DNA of 64,000 bases from JABDIP01 sp965250245 (GTDB taxonomy: Bacteria > Pseudomonadota > Alphaproteobacteria > DSM-16000 > Inquilinaceae). This document shows positions 8,141 to 17,110 of this stretch, piece after piece. The DNA lies in assembly GCA_965250245.1 (NCBI GenBank), contig OZ252296.1, positions 868,001-932,000 of the forward strand, read 5' to 3'. Position 1 is the stretch's first letter. Every line of letters starts with the position of its first letter. Below the pieces are notes generated by a model that made no database searches, was not told the DNA's origin, and saw nothing but the letters and a program-made list of their open reading frames with translations. The position numbers and the translations under genes were made by a program.

Positions 8141-8839
8141 TCAGCTGTTGCGGTCGTCGATCAGCGCGCTCGGCTTGGCCAGGGTCTGGAGTGACTCCAG
8201 GTCGGTCATGTGGATGTCGCGTCCGTCCACCTCGACGCCATAGGGCTTGAGCGTGCCGAAGGCCCGCGACAGGTTCTCCGGCGTCATGCCCAGTAGCCCG
8301 GCGAGCGTCCGCTTGTCGACGGAGAGGGAGACCAGGCCGTTGCCGCCCTGCTCGCGGTTGGTGGCGATCAGGTAGTTGGCCAGGCGCTCCACCGAGGTGC
8401 GCAGCTTCTGGTTCTTCAGCGCCTTGACCATCTGGCGGTAGCGGCTGGCGAGCTCGACCACCATGGCGCGGGCGAAGGCGGCGTCGCGCTTGAACACCTC
8501 GCGGATGCTGCTGGACGGGATCATCAGGATGCGGGATTTCTCGGTGGTGCGCGCTGACATCAGATAGACGGCGTCCTTCATCACCGCGGCCAGGATGAAG
8601 GTCGCGACCGGGCGGACGAGGTCCATGGTCGTTTCGCGCCCATTGGCGTTGGCGAAGAGCTCGACGCAGCCCTCGACCACGATGTAGAGGAAATCGGCCC
8701 GCTCGCCGGCCTCGATCAGCTGCACCTGCGCCGGGAAGCGCTGCAGGAACGCCGCCTGCATCACCTCCTCGAAGTTCGCCTCCTCCATGTCGGAGAACGG
8801 CGCCAGCCTGCGGACATCGTCTCGGTCTTCCGATCGCAT
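8141..8839 (-). CDS. Crp/Fnr-superfamily regulator (Dnr/NarR-like) of the nitrate operon
   Basis: A 232-residue regulator starting MRSEDRDDVRRLAPFS; a longer in-frame start would overrun the promoter. The N-terminal half is a cyclic-nucleotide-binding-type beta-barrel (VQLIEAGERADFLYIVVEG). The C-terminal winged helix is SVDKRTLAGLLGMTPENLSR, whose recognition helix with E and R fits binding to TTGAT half sites. It lacks the N-terminal cysteine cluster of oxygen-sensing Fnr, so it is probably a Dnr-, NarR- or FixK-like protein responding to NO, nitrate or an upstream signal (inference). It is divergent from narK-narGHJI, and TTGAT-N4 palindromes lie on both sides of the shared promoter. Confidence 0.88.
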   Translation of the reverse strand: MRSEDRDDVRRLAPFSDMEEANFEEVMQAAFLQRFPAQVQLIEAGERADFLYIVVEGCVELFANANGRETTMDLVRPVATFILAAVMKDAVYLMSARTTEKSRILMIPSSSIREVFKRDAAFARAMVVELASRYRQMVKALKNQKLRTSVERLANYLIATNREQGGNGLVSLSVDKRTLAGLLGMTPENLSRAFGTLKPYGVEVDGRDIHMTDLESLQTLAKPSALIDDRNS

Positions 8840-8860
8840 GCCGCACCGTCGCCCATGGCC

Positions 8861-8874
8861 TTGATAAATGTCAA
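8861..8874. promoter_or_regulatory. FNR/DNR-type box near the regulator gene
   Basis: TTGATAAATGTCAA matches the FNR/Dnr consensus TTGAT-N4-ATCAA at 9 of 10 defined positions. It lies only 22 bp upstream of the regulator ATG at 8839. An activator at -41.5 would place the transcript start inside the gene, so the site probably mediates autorepression or serves as a distal site for narK. Confidence 0.75.
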
Positions 8875-8995
8875 GCGGGTGGCCGAAATCCGATATGGGC
8901 CCGGAACTGTGCGGCAAATTGTCAGAGTCATTCCATCAACCGCATATCCAAATTCGATCATAGCTATCCTTGTTTTCGCGTTCCCTGAGGCCCGA

Positions 8996-9009
8996 TTGAT
9001 CGAGATCAA
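8996..9009. promoter_or_regulatory. Perfect FNR/DNR-type box upstream of narK
   Basis: TTGATCGAGATCAA is a perfect TTGAT-N4-ATCAA palindrome 70 bp before the narK ATG. A TATCGA hexamer at 9033-9038 gives a possible -10 element. That would put the transcript start near 9044 and the box centre near -42, the arrangement of a class II FNR-activated promoter. The start site is inferred, not shown. Confidence 0.85.
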
Positions 9010-9079
9010 TCCAGGTGGCCGGCGCTCCACCGTATCGAACCCTAGGAGATTGGGGACGAATGGCTGGGAGGCAGAAACG

Positions 9080-11827
9080 ATGGCTCAACTCGACGGCGTG
9101 ACGCAGGCACAGCAGCGCGGCGCGCTGACCACCAGCACCATCGCCTTCACCGTCTGCTTCGCGGTCTGGACGATCTTCTCGATCATCGGCGTTCGCATCA
9201 AACAGGAGCTGGGGCTCTCCGATACCCAGTTCGGCCTGCTGGTCGGCACGCCGATTCTGACCGGCTCGCTGAGCCGCATCTTCCTCGGCATCTGGACCGA
9301 CCAGTATGGCGGCCGCATCGTCTATGTCTGCGTGATGGTGCTGGCGGCGCTGGCGACCTTCCTGCTGTCCTTCGCCGACACCTACCCGCTGATGCTGCTG
9401 GCCGCGCTGGGCGTGGGCCTCGCCGGCGGCTCCTTCGCGGTCGGCATCGCCTATGTCTCCAAATGGTATCCGCCGGAGCGGCAGGGCACGGCGCTGGGCA
9501 TCTTCGGCGTCGGCAATGTCGGCGCCGCGGTCACCAAGTTCGTCGCCCCCTTCGTGCTGGTCGCCTATGGCTGGCACACGGTGGCGCATGTCTGGGCGGC
9601 CGCCTTGCTGGTCATGGCGGCGATCTTCTGGTTCACCACCGAGGACGACCCGGCGCTGAAGGAGCGCCGCGCCAGGGGCGAGAAGCACCGCAGCACCCTG
9701 CTGGAGCTGGAGCCCCTGAAGAACCAGCAGGTCTGGCGCTTTGCGCTCTACTACTTCTTCGTCTTCGGCGGTTTCGTGGCGCTGGCGCTATGGCTGCCGC
9801 GCTACCTGATCGGCGTCTACGGCCTCGACATCAAGACCGCCGGCATCCTGGCCGCGTTCTACTCGGTCCCGGCCTCCCTGTTCCGGGCCTATGGCGGCCA
9901 TCTGTCGGACCGCTACGGGGCCCGGCGGATCATGTACTGGACCTTCGGCGTCTCGCTGATCTGTCTGTTCATGCTGTCCTATCCGGACACCGACTACGTC
10001 ATCCACGGCATCGAGGGAGATATCGCGTTCTCGACCAGCATGGGACTGGTGCCGTTCATCATCGCTGTCTTCGTGCTCGGCTTCTTCATGTCGCTGGGCA
10101 AGGCGGCGGTCTACAAGCACATCCCGGTCTACTACCCCAACCATGTCGGCTCGGTCGGCGGGCTGGTCGGCATGATCGGCGGGCTGGGCGGGTTCATCCT
10201 GCCGATCCTGTTCGGCGTCATGAACGACCTGACCAACATTCCGACCGGCATCTTCATGCTGCTGTTCGGATTGGTCGCCGCCACGGTCATCTGGATGCAC
10301 CTGTCGATCCGCCAGATGGAACGCGACGTGGCCGGTCATGTGCTCGACAAGCTGCCGCCGTTGGCGGAGCTGAAGGAGGTGCACCGGGAGGAGAGCCACG
10401 CCGGCAAGATGGGCCCGCTGCTGACCGACTGGCGGCCGGAGGACCCGGAATTCTGGGAGGCCGAAGGGCACCGGATCGCCCGGCGCAATCTGTGGATCTC
10501 GATCCCCTGCCTGCTGCTCGCCTTCTCGGTCTGGCTCGTCTGGTCGGTGGTGGTCGCCAAGCTACCGTCGATCGGCTTCCAGTACGACACCGGCCAACTG
10601 TTCTGGCTGGCGGCCCTGCCGGGCCTGTCGGGCGCGACCCTGCGGATCTTCTACTCCTTCATGGTGCCGATCTTCGGCGGAAGGCTGTGGACGGCGCTGA
10701 CCACCGCGTCGCTGATCATCCCGGCCCTGGGCGTCGGCTATGCGGTGCAGAACCCCGAGACGCCCTACTTCATCTTCCTGGTGCTGGCACTGTTGTGCGG
10801 CTTCGGCGGCGGCAACTTCGCCTCCTCCATGGCCAATATCAGCTTCTTCTTCCCCAAGAGGGAGAAGGGCCAGGCGCTGGCGATGAATGCCGGCCTCGGC
10901 AATGCCGGCGTCAGCGTCATGCAGTTCGTGGTGCCGCTGGTGATCACCGCCGGCGTGTTCGGCGCCCTGGGCGGCGAGCCGCAGGTGGCGGCGGATGGAA
11001 GCCAGCTTTGGATCCAGAACGCCGGATTTATCTGGGTGCCGTTCCTGATCGTTTCCACCCTGCTGGCCTGGTTCGGCATGAACGACATCGCCGAAGCGAA
11101 GGCATCGTTCTCCGAACAGGCGGTGATCTTCCAGCGCAAGCACAACTGGATCATGTGCTGGCTCTACACCGGCACCTTCGGTTCATTCATCGGCTACTCC
11201 GCGGGCTTCCCGCTGCTGGCCAGGACCCAGTTCCCTGAGGTGGATTCGCTGCAGTACGTCTTCCTGGGACCGCTGGTCGGCGCGCTGAGCCGGGCAGCCA
11301 CGGGCTGGATCTCCGACAAGTATGGCGGCGGCCGGGTCACGCTCTGGGTGTTCTGGCTGATGATCGCGGCGGTGGCGGGCGTCCTCTACTTCCTCGGCAT
11401 CAAGGACCAGCCAGGCGCGTTCTGGGGCTTCTTCGCGATGTTCATGATCCTGTTCTTCGCGACCGGCGTCGGCAACGCCTCCACCTTCCAGATGATCCCG
11501 ATCATCATGCGCAAGGAGATCGGCCGGCTGATGCCCTCCGCCAGCGAGCATGACCAGCTGCGCAACGCGGAGAAGGAATCCGCGGCTATCATCGGCTTCA
11601 CCTCGGCGATCGCAGCCTATGGCGCCTTCTTCATCCCGAAATCCTACGGGACGTCGATCAGCGCGACCGGCGGTCCGGAGGCGGCGCTTTGGGGCTTCCT
11701 GATCTTCTACGTCACCTGCGCGGTGATCACCTGGTTCGTCTACACGCGCCGCGGCGGCCTGCTGCACGACGTGGAGCGCCGGCCGCCGCCGACGGCGACG
11801 ACGACGACCACACCGGCAACCGCCTAG
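9080..11827 (+). CDS. narK: Fused nitrate/nitrite transporter NarK1-NarK2
   Basis: A 915-residue fusion of two major-facilitator domains of about 12 helices each, the first about residues 15-430 and the second about 475-900. Nitrate-porter signatures occur twice: GLAGGSFAVGIAYVSKWYP in the first half and GFGGGNFASSMANISFFFP in the second. In the known Paracoccus-type fusion, the NarK1 half is a nitrate/proton symporter and the NarK2 half a nitrate/nitrite antiporter, so a complete uptake cycle is linked in one chain. The ATG at 9080 is chosen as the start of the conserved protein. It is 16 bp upstream of narG and preceded by a perfect FNR box. Confidence 0.95.
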   Translation: MAQLDGVTQAQQRGALTTSTIAFTVCFAVWTIFSIIGVRIKQELGLSDTQFGLLVGTPILTGSLSRIFLGIWTDQYGGRIVYVCVMVLAALATFLLSFADTYPLMLLAALGVGLAGGSFAVGIAYVSKWYPPERQGTALGIFGVGNVGAAVTKFVAPFVLVAYGWHTVAHVWAAALLVMAAIFWFTTEDDPALKERRARGEKHRSTLLELEPLKNQQVWRFALYYFFVFGGFVALALWLPRYLIGVYGLDIKTAGILAAFYSVPASLFRAYGGHLSDRYGARRIMYWTFGVSLICLFMLSYPDTDYVIHGIEGDIAFSTSMGLVPFIIAVFVLGFFMSLGKAAVYKHIPVYYPNHVGSVGGLVGMIGGLGGFILPILFGVMNDLTNIPTGIFMLLFGLVAATVIWMHLSIRQMERDVAGHVLDKLPPLAELKEVHREESHAGKMGPLLTDWRPEDPEFWEAEGHRIARRNLWISIPCLLLAFSVWLVWSVVVAKLPSIGFQYDTGQLFWLAALPGLSGATLRIFYSFMVPIFGGRLWTALTTASLIIPALGVGYAVQNPETPYFIFLVLALLCGFGGGNFASSMANISFFFPKREKGQALAMNAGLGNAGVSVMQFVVPLVITAGVFGALGGEPQVAADGSQLWIQNAGFIWVPFLIVSTLLAWFGMNDIAEAKASFSEQAVIFQRKHNWIMCWLYTGTFGSFIGYSAGFPLLARTQFPEVDSLQYVFLGPLVGALSRAATGWISDKYGGGRVTLWVFWLMIAAVAGVLYFLGIKDQPGAFWGFFAMFMILFFATGVGNASTFQMIPIIMRKEIGRLMPSASEHDQLRNAEKESAAIIGFTSAIAAYGAFFIPKSYGTSISATGGPEAALWGFLIFYVTCAVITWFVYTRRGGLLHDVERRPPPTATTTTTPATA

Positions 11828-11843
11828 CGGAAGGAGCAACGCG

Positions 11844-14800
11844 ATGAGTCATCTGCTCGACCGTCTGAACTTCTTCGCCAGCAACACGGTGGGCGGCTTC
11901 TCCGGTGGTCACGGCGTGACCACCCGCGAGGATCGAAGCTGGGAGGAGGCCTATCGCCAGCGCTGGGCGCACGACAAGGTGGTGCGCTCCACCCATGGCG
12001 CCAACTGCACCGGATCGTGCTCCTGGAAGATCTATGTCAAGGGCGGGATTGTCACCTGGGAGACCCAGCAGACCGACTATCCGCGCACCCGGCCCGATCT
12101 GCCGAACCACGAGCCGCGCGGCTGCTCCCGTGGGGCGAGCTATAGCTGGTATCTGTACTCCGGCAACCGGGTGAAACATCCGCTGGTGCGCTCGCGGCTG
12201 GTCAAGCTGTGGCGCGATGCGCGGGCGACCCTGTCGCCGGTGGCGGCGTGGAAATCCATCGTCGAGGATCCGGAGAAGCGCGCCGCCTACACCAAGAAGC
12301 GCGGCCATGGCGGCTTCGTGCGCGCCGGGTGGGACGAGGTGACGGAGATCATCGCCGCCGCCAACGCCTATACCGCCAAGACATTCGGTCCCGACCGGGT
12401 GATCGGCTTCTCGCCGATCCCGGCGATGTCGATGGTCTCCTATGCGGCCGGTTCCCGCTACCTGTCGCTGTTGGGCGGCGTGTGCATGTCGTTCTACGAC
12501 TGGTATTGCGACCTGCCGCCGGCCTCGCCGCAGACCTGGGGCGAGCAGACCGACGTGCCGGAAAGCGCCGATTGGTACAACTCCGGTTTCCTGCTGATCT
12601 GGGGCTCCAACGTGCCCCAGACCCGCACCCCGGACGCGCATTTCTATACCGAGGCCCGCTACAAGGGCACCAAGAGCGCGGTGATCTGCCCAGACTATTC
12701 CGAGGCGTCGAAATTCGCCGATATCTGGCTGCACCCCAAGCAGGGGACCGATGCGGCGCTCGCCATGGCCATGGGCCATGTGATCCTCCGGGAGTTCCAC
12801 CTGGACCGGCAGGCGGAGTATTTCGAGAGCTATTGCCGGCAGTACTCCGACATGCCGATGCTGGTGCGGCTGGTGAAGCGGGACGGGCACTACGTGCCGG
12901 AGCGGCTGGTCCGGGCTTCGGAGTTCGAGGGCGGTCTGGGTGAGAAGAACAATCCCGACTGGAAGACCGTCGCGGTCGATGCCGGCGGGGAGGTCGTCGT
13001 GCCGCAGGGCTCGGTCGGCTTCCGCTGGGGCGAGCAGGGCAAGTGGAACCTGGAGGAGAAGGACTCCGCCGGCAAGGACACCCAGCTCAAGCTGAGCCTG
13101 ATCGTCGACACCGACCATGACGAGGTGGCCGAGATCGGCTTCCCCTATTTCGGCAACCGCCAGCACGACCATTTCCAGGGCACCGACCATCCTGACGTGC
13201 TGGTCCGCCGCGTGCCGGCCAAGCGGGTGCAACTCGCCGACGGCGAGGCGCTGGTCGCCACCGTGTTCGACCTGTTTGCCGCCAATTACGGTCTCGATCG
13301 CGGCCTGGGCGGCGACCACGTGGCGGAATCCTTCGACGATATGACGCCCTACACGCCGGCCTGGGCGGAGCACATCACCGGCGTGCCGCGCGACCAGATC
13401 GTGACCGTGGCAAGGGAGTTCGCCCGCAACGCCGAGAAGACGCTCGGCAAGTCCATGGTGATCCTCGGGGCCGGGCTGAATCACTGGTACCACATGGACA
13501 TGAACTACCGGGGGATCATCAATCTCCTGGTGATGTGCGGCTGCGTCGGCCAGTCCGGCGGCGGCTGGGCGCATTATGTGGGCCAGGAGAAGCTGCGGCC
13601 GCAGACCGGCTGGCTGCCTCTGGCCTTCGGCCTCGACTGGGGCCGCCCGCCGCGGCACATGAACTCGACATCCTTCTGGTATGCCCATACCGACCAGTGG
13701 CGCTACGAGACCCTGGGCGTCGATGAGATCGTCTCGCCGACGGCGCCGGAAGGGCCGTGGAATGGCGCCCTGATCGACTACAACGTCCGGGCCGAGCGCA
13801 TGGGCTGGCTGCCGTCTGCGCCGCAGCTCAAGACCAACCCGCTGGAGATCGCCGCGGCCGCCGAGAAGGCCGGCAAGGAGCCGAAGGACTATCTGGTCGA
13901 CGCGCTGAAATCCGGCGAGGTCGAGATGTCCTGCCAGGATCCGGACGATCCGGCCAACTGGCCGCGCAATCTGTTCGTCTGGCGCTCCAACCTGCTCGGC
14001 TCGTCGGGCAAGGGGCATGAGTATTTCCTCAAGCACCTGCTGGGCACGTCCCATGGCGTGCAGGGCAAGGACCTCGGCGAGGATGGCGGGCAGAAGCCGG
14101 ACGAGGTCGCCTGGCACGACACCGCGCCGGAGGGTAAACTGGACCTGCTGGTGACGATCGACTTCCGCATGTCGACCACCTGCGTCTATTCCGACATCGT
14201 TCTGCCGACCGCCACCTGGTACGAGAAGAACGACCTCAACACCTCCGACATGCACCCGTTCATCCACCCGCTGACGGCGGCGGTGGACCCGGCCTGGGAG
14301 GCGCGCAGCGACTGGGAGATCTACAAGGGCATCGCCCGGAAGTTCTCCGAGGTCGCACCGGAGATCCTGGGGGTCGAGAAGGATACGGTGCTGGTGCCGA
14401 TCCTGCACGACACGCCGGCGGAGATCGCCCAGGCGATGGACGTGAAGGACTGGAAGCGCGGCGAATGCGATCCGGTACCGGGCAAGACCATGCCGCAGAT
14501 CGCCGTGGTCGAGCGCGACTACCCGAACCTCTACAAGCGCTTCACCGCGCTCGGCCCGCTGATGGAAAAGCTGGGCAATGGCGGCAAGGGCATCACCTGG
14601 AACACCGACCACGAAGTCGAGTTCCTGAAACGCCTCAACGGGGCGGTGACCGAGGAGGGCCCGACCAAGGGCATGCCGCGCATCGAGACCGATGTCGACG
14701 CCACCGAGGTGATCCTGTCCCTGGCGCCGGAGACCAATGGCGAGGTTGCGGTCAAGGCCTGGGACGCCTTGTCCAAGGCCACCGGCCGCGAGCACACCCA

Positions 14801-15584
14801 CTTAGCAGTGCCTAAAGAAGACGAAAAGATCCGCTTCCACGACGTGGTGGCACAGCCCCGCAAGATCATCTCCTCGCCGACCTGGTCGGGGCTGGAATCG
14901 GAGAAGGTCTGCTACAACGCCGGCTACACCAACGTGCATGAGATGATCCCCTGGCGCACCCTGACCGGGCGCCAGCAGCTGTACCAGGATCATCTGTGGA
15001 TGCGGGCCTTCGGCGAGGCGCTCTGCGTCTACCGGCCGCCGATCGATACCAAGACGGTGGCGCCGGTGATTGACGCCAAGTCGAACGGCCAACCGCAAGT
15101 GGTGCTGAACTTCATCACCCCGCACCAGAAATGGGGCATCCACTCCACCTACACCGACAATCTGCTGATGCTGACCATGTCGCGCGGCGGACCGATCGTC
15201 TGGCTGTCGGAGGCGGACGCCGCCAAGGCGGGCATCGCCGACAATGACTGGGTGGAGGCCTACAACACCAACGGGGCGCTGGTCGCGCGCGCCGTGGTCT
15301 CCCAGCGCATGCGCGAGGGCACGCTGTTCATGTACCACGCGCAGGAGAAGATCGTGAATGTGCCCGGGTCGGAAGTGACCGGCCAGCGCGGCGGCATCCA
15401 CAACTCGGTCACCCGGGCGGTGGTCAAGCCGACCCACATGATCGGCGGCTACGCCCAGCAATCCTACGGCTTCAACTATTACGGCACGGTCGGCGCCAAC
15501 CGCGACGAGTTCGTCATCGTGCGCAAGATGGAGAACGTCGACTGGCTCGAAGGGCCGGCTTTGGAGAAGGAGGCAGCCGAATGA
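11844..15584 (+). CDS. narG: Respiratory nitrate reductase alpha subunit NarG
   Basis: A 1246-residue molybdenum enzyme, the same size as E. coli NarG. The FS0 [4Fe-4S] ligands are visible as His51, Cys55, Cys59 (HGANCTGSC) and Cys94 (PRGCSRG). The Mo-coordinating Asp corresponds to Asp223 in FYDWYCDLPPASPQTWGEQT. It reduces nitrate to nitrite on the cytoplasmic face using Mo-bis-MGD and receives electrons from NarH. RBS GGAAGGAG precedes the ATG. The ATG of narH overlaps its stop. Expression should follow the FNR box ahead of narK. Confidence 0.98.
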   Translation: MSHLLDRLNFFASNTVGGFSGGHGVTTREDRSWEEAYRQRWAHDKVVRSTHGANCTGSCSWKIYVKGGIVTWETQQTDYPRTRPDLPNHEPRGCSRGASYSWYLYSGNRVKHPLVRSRLVKLWRDARATLSPVAAWKSIVEDPEKRAAYTKKRGHGGFVRAGWDEVTEIIAAANAYTAKTFGPDRVIGFSPIPAMSMVSYAAGSRYLSLLGGVCMSFYDWYCDLPPASPQTWGEQTDVPESADWYNSGFLLIWGSNVPQTRTPDAHFYTEARYKGTKSAVICPDYSEASKFADIWLHPKQGTDAALAMAMGHVILREFHLDRQAEYFESYCRQYSDMPMLVRLVKRDGHYVPERLVRASEFEGGLGEKNNPDWKTVAVDAGGEVVVPQGSVGFRWGEQGKWNLEEKDSAGKDTQLKLSLIVDTDHDEVAEIGFPYFGNRQHDHFQGTDHPDVLVRRVPAKRVQLADGEALVATVFDLFAANYGLDRGLGGDHVAESFDDMTPYTPAWAEHITGVPRDQIVTVAREFARNAEKTLGKSMVILGAGLNHWYHMDMNYRGIINLLVMCGCVGQSGGGWAHYVGQEKLRPQTGWLPLAFGLDWGRPPRHMNSTSFWYAHTDQWRYETLGVDEIVSPTAPEGPWNGALIDYNVRAERMGWLPSAPQLKTNPLEIAAAAEKAGKEPKDYLVDALKSGEVEMSCQDPDDPANWPRNLFVWRSNLLGSSGKGHEYFLKHLLGTSHGVQGKDLGEDGGQKPDEVAWHDTAPEGKLDLLVTIDFRMSTTCVYSDIVLPTATWYEKNDLNTSDMHPFIHPLTAAVDPAWEARSDWEIYKGIARKFSEVAPEILGVEKDTVLVPILHDTPAEIAQAMDVKDWKRGECDPVPGKTMPQIAVVERDYPNLYKRFTALGPLMEKLGNGGKGITWNTDHEVEFLKRLNGAVTEEGPTKGMPRIETDVDATEVILSLAPETNGEVAVKAWDALSKATGREHTHLAVPKEDEKIRFHDVVAQPRKIISSPTWSGLESEKVCYNAGYTNVHEMIPWRTLTGRQQLYQDHLWMRAFGEALCVYRPPIDTKTVAPVIDAKSNGQPQVVLNFITPHQKWGIHSTYTDNLLMLTMSRGGPIVWLSEADAAKAGIADNDWVEAYNTNGALVARAVVSQRMREGTLFMYHAQEKIVNVPGSEVTGQRGGIHNSVTRAVVKPTHMIGGYAQQSYGFNYYGTVGANRDEFVIVRKMENVDWLEGPALEKEAAE

Positions 15585-17110
15585 AGATCCGGGCCCAGAT
15601 CGGCATGGTGCTGAACCTCGACAAATGCATCGGGTGCCACACCTGCTCCGTCACCTGCAAGAACGTGTGGACCAGCCGCGAAGGCATGGAATACGCCTGG
15701 TTCAACAACGTCGAGACCAAGCCGGGCATCGGCTATCCCAAGGAATGGGAGAACCAGAAGCGCTGGAACGGCGGCTGGACCCGCACCCGCGGCGGCAAGC
15801 TGAAGCCCAAGATGGGGGCGAAGTGGCGCATCCTGGCCAACATCTTCGCCAACCCGGACCTGCCTGAGATCGACGACTATTACGAGCCCTTCACCTTCGA
15901 CTACGAGCATCTGCAGACGGCGAAGGAAAGCCAGGCCATGCCGACGGCCCGGCCGCGCTCGCTGATCTCCGGCGAGCGCATGGAGAAGATCGAATGGGGC
16001 CCGAACTGGGAGGAGATCCTGGGCGGCGAGTTCTCCAAGCGGTCCAAGGACGTGAACTTCGAGGGCGTGGAGAAGGAGATCTACGGCCAGTTCGAGAACA
16101 CCTTCATGATGTACCTGCCCAGGCTGTGCGAGCACTGCCTGAACCCGACCTGCGTGGCGGCCTGCCCCTCCGGCGCCATTTACAAGCGCGAGGAGGACGG
16201 CATCGTCCTGATCGACCAGGAGAAGTGCCGCGGCTGGCGCATGTGCGTGTCGGGCTGCCCCTACAAGAAGATCTACTACAACTGGTCGAGCGGGAAGTCG
16301 GAGAAGTGCATCTTCTGCTATCCGCGCATCGAGGCCGGCCAGCCGACCGTGTGCTCGGAGACCTGCGTCGGCCGTATCCGCTATCTCGGCGTGCTGCTGT
16401 ATGACGCGGACCGCATCGAGGAGGCGGCCTCGGCCCCCGATGAGCAGGACCTCTACCAGGCCCAATGCGACATCTTCCTGGACCCCAACGATCCGGCGGT
16501 GATCGCCCAGGCCCGCGCCGATGGCGTGCCCGAGGCCTGGCTGGACGCTGCCAAGCGCTCGCCGGTCTACAAGATGGCGATGGACTGGAAGGTCGCCTTC
16601 CCGCTGCATCCGGAATACCGGACCCTGCCGATGGTCTGGTACGTGCCGCCGCTGTCGCCGATCCAGTCCGCCGCCGAGGCCGGCCAGATCGGCGTCGACG
16701 GCGAAATGCCGGATGTGCGCAGCCTGCGCATCCCGCTGCGGTATCTCGCGAACCTGCTGACCGCCGGCAAGGAGGAGCCGGTGGCTCAGGGGCTGGAACG
16801 CATGCTGGCCATGCGCGGCTACATGCGCGCCAAGACCATCGACGGGGTGATCGACGAGAGCCAGGCGGAACGGGTCGGCATGACCGGCGCCCAGATCGAG
16901 GACATGTACCACGTCATGGCGATCGCCAATTACGAGGACCGCTTCGTGATCCCCACCACCCATCGCGAAGTCGGCGAGGATGCGTATGACATCCGCGGAA
17001 GCTGCGGCTTCAGCTTCGGCAATGGCTGCTCGGAGGGTACCAGCGAGAGCAACCTGTTCGGCGGCAAGAAGCGCAAGCCGGTCGAGACACCGACGGAGTT
17101 GATCCGATGA
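15581..17110 (+). CDS. narH: Respiratory nitrate reductase beta subunit NarH
   Basis: A 509-residue iron-sulfur subunit. The first cluster motif CIGCHTCSVTC is at residues 16-26. Later motifs include CEHCLNPTCVAACP, then EKCRGWRMCVSGCP, where Trp replaces a Cys as in the [3Fe-4S] site of known NarH, and EKCIFCYPR with TVCSETCVGR. It wires electrons from the NarI hemes to NarG. The ATG overlaps the narG stop and its own stop overlaps narJ, so translation is tightly coupled. Confidence 0.98.
   Translation: MKIRAQIGMVLNLDKCIGCHTCSVTCKNVWTSREGMEYAWFNNVETKPGIGYPKEWENQKRWNGGWTRTRGGKLKPKMGAKWRILANIFANPDLPEIDDYYEPFTFDYEHLQTAKESQAMPTARPRSLISGERMEKIEWGPNWEEILGGEFSKRSKDVNFEGVEKEIYGQFENTFMMYLPRLCEHCLNPTCVAACPSGAIYKREEDGIVLIDQEKCRGWRMCVSGCPYKKIYYNWSSGKSEKCIFCYPRIEAGQPTVCSETCVGRIRYLGVLLYDADRIEEAASAPDEQDLYQAQCDIFLDPNDPAVIAQARADGVPEAWLDAAKRSPVYKMAMDWKVAFPLHPEYRTLPMVWYVPPLSPIQSAAEAGQIGVDGEMPDVRSLRIPLRYLANLLTAGKEEPVAQGLERMLAMRGYMRAKTIDGVIDESQAERVGMTGAQIEDMYHVMAIANYEDRFVIPTTHREVGEDAYDIRGSCGFSFGNGCSEGTSESNLFGGKKRKPVETPTELIR

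Noticed and set aside
8855..9079. Upstream extension of narK by 75 codons
   Set aside because: It would cover both FNR-type boxes and the promoter, and it adds no transporter-like sequence. The ATG at 9080 fits the family.
11727..14801. 1024-codon leftward open frame opposite narG
   Set aside because: narG on the plus strand is unmistakable over the same span. The antisense frame lacks domains and arises from high GC at codon position 3.
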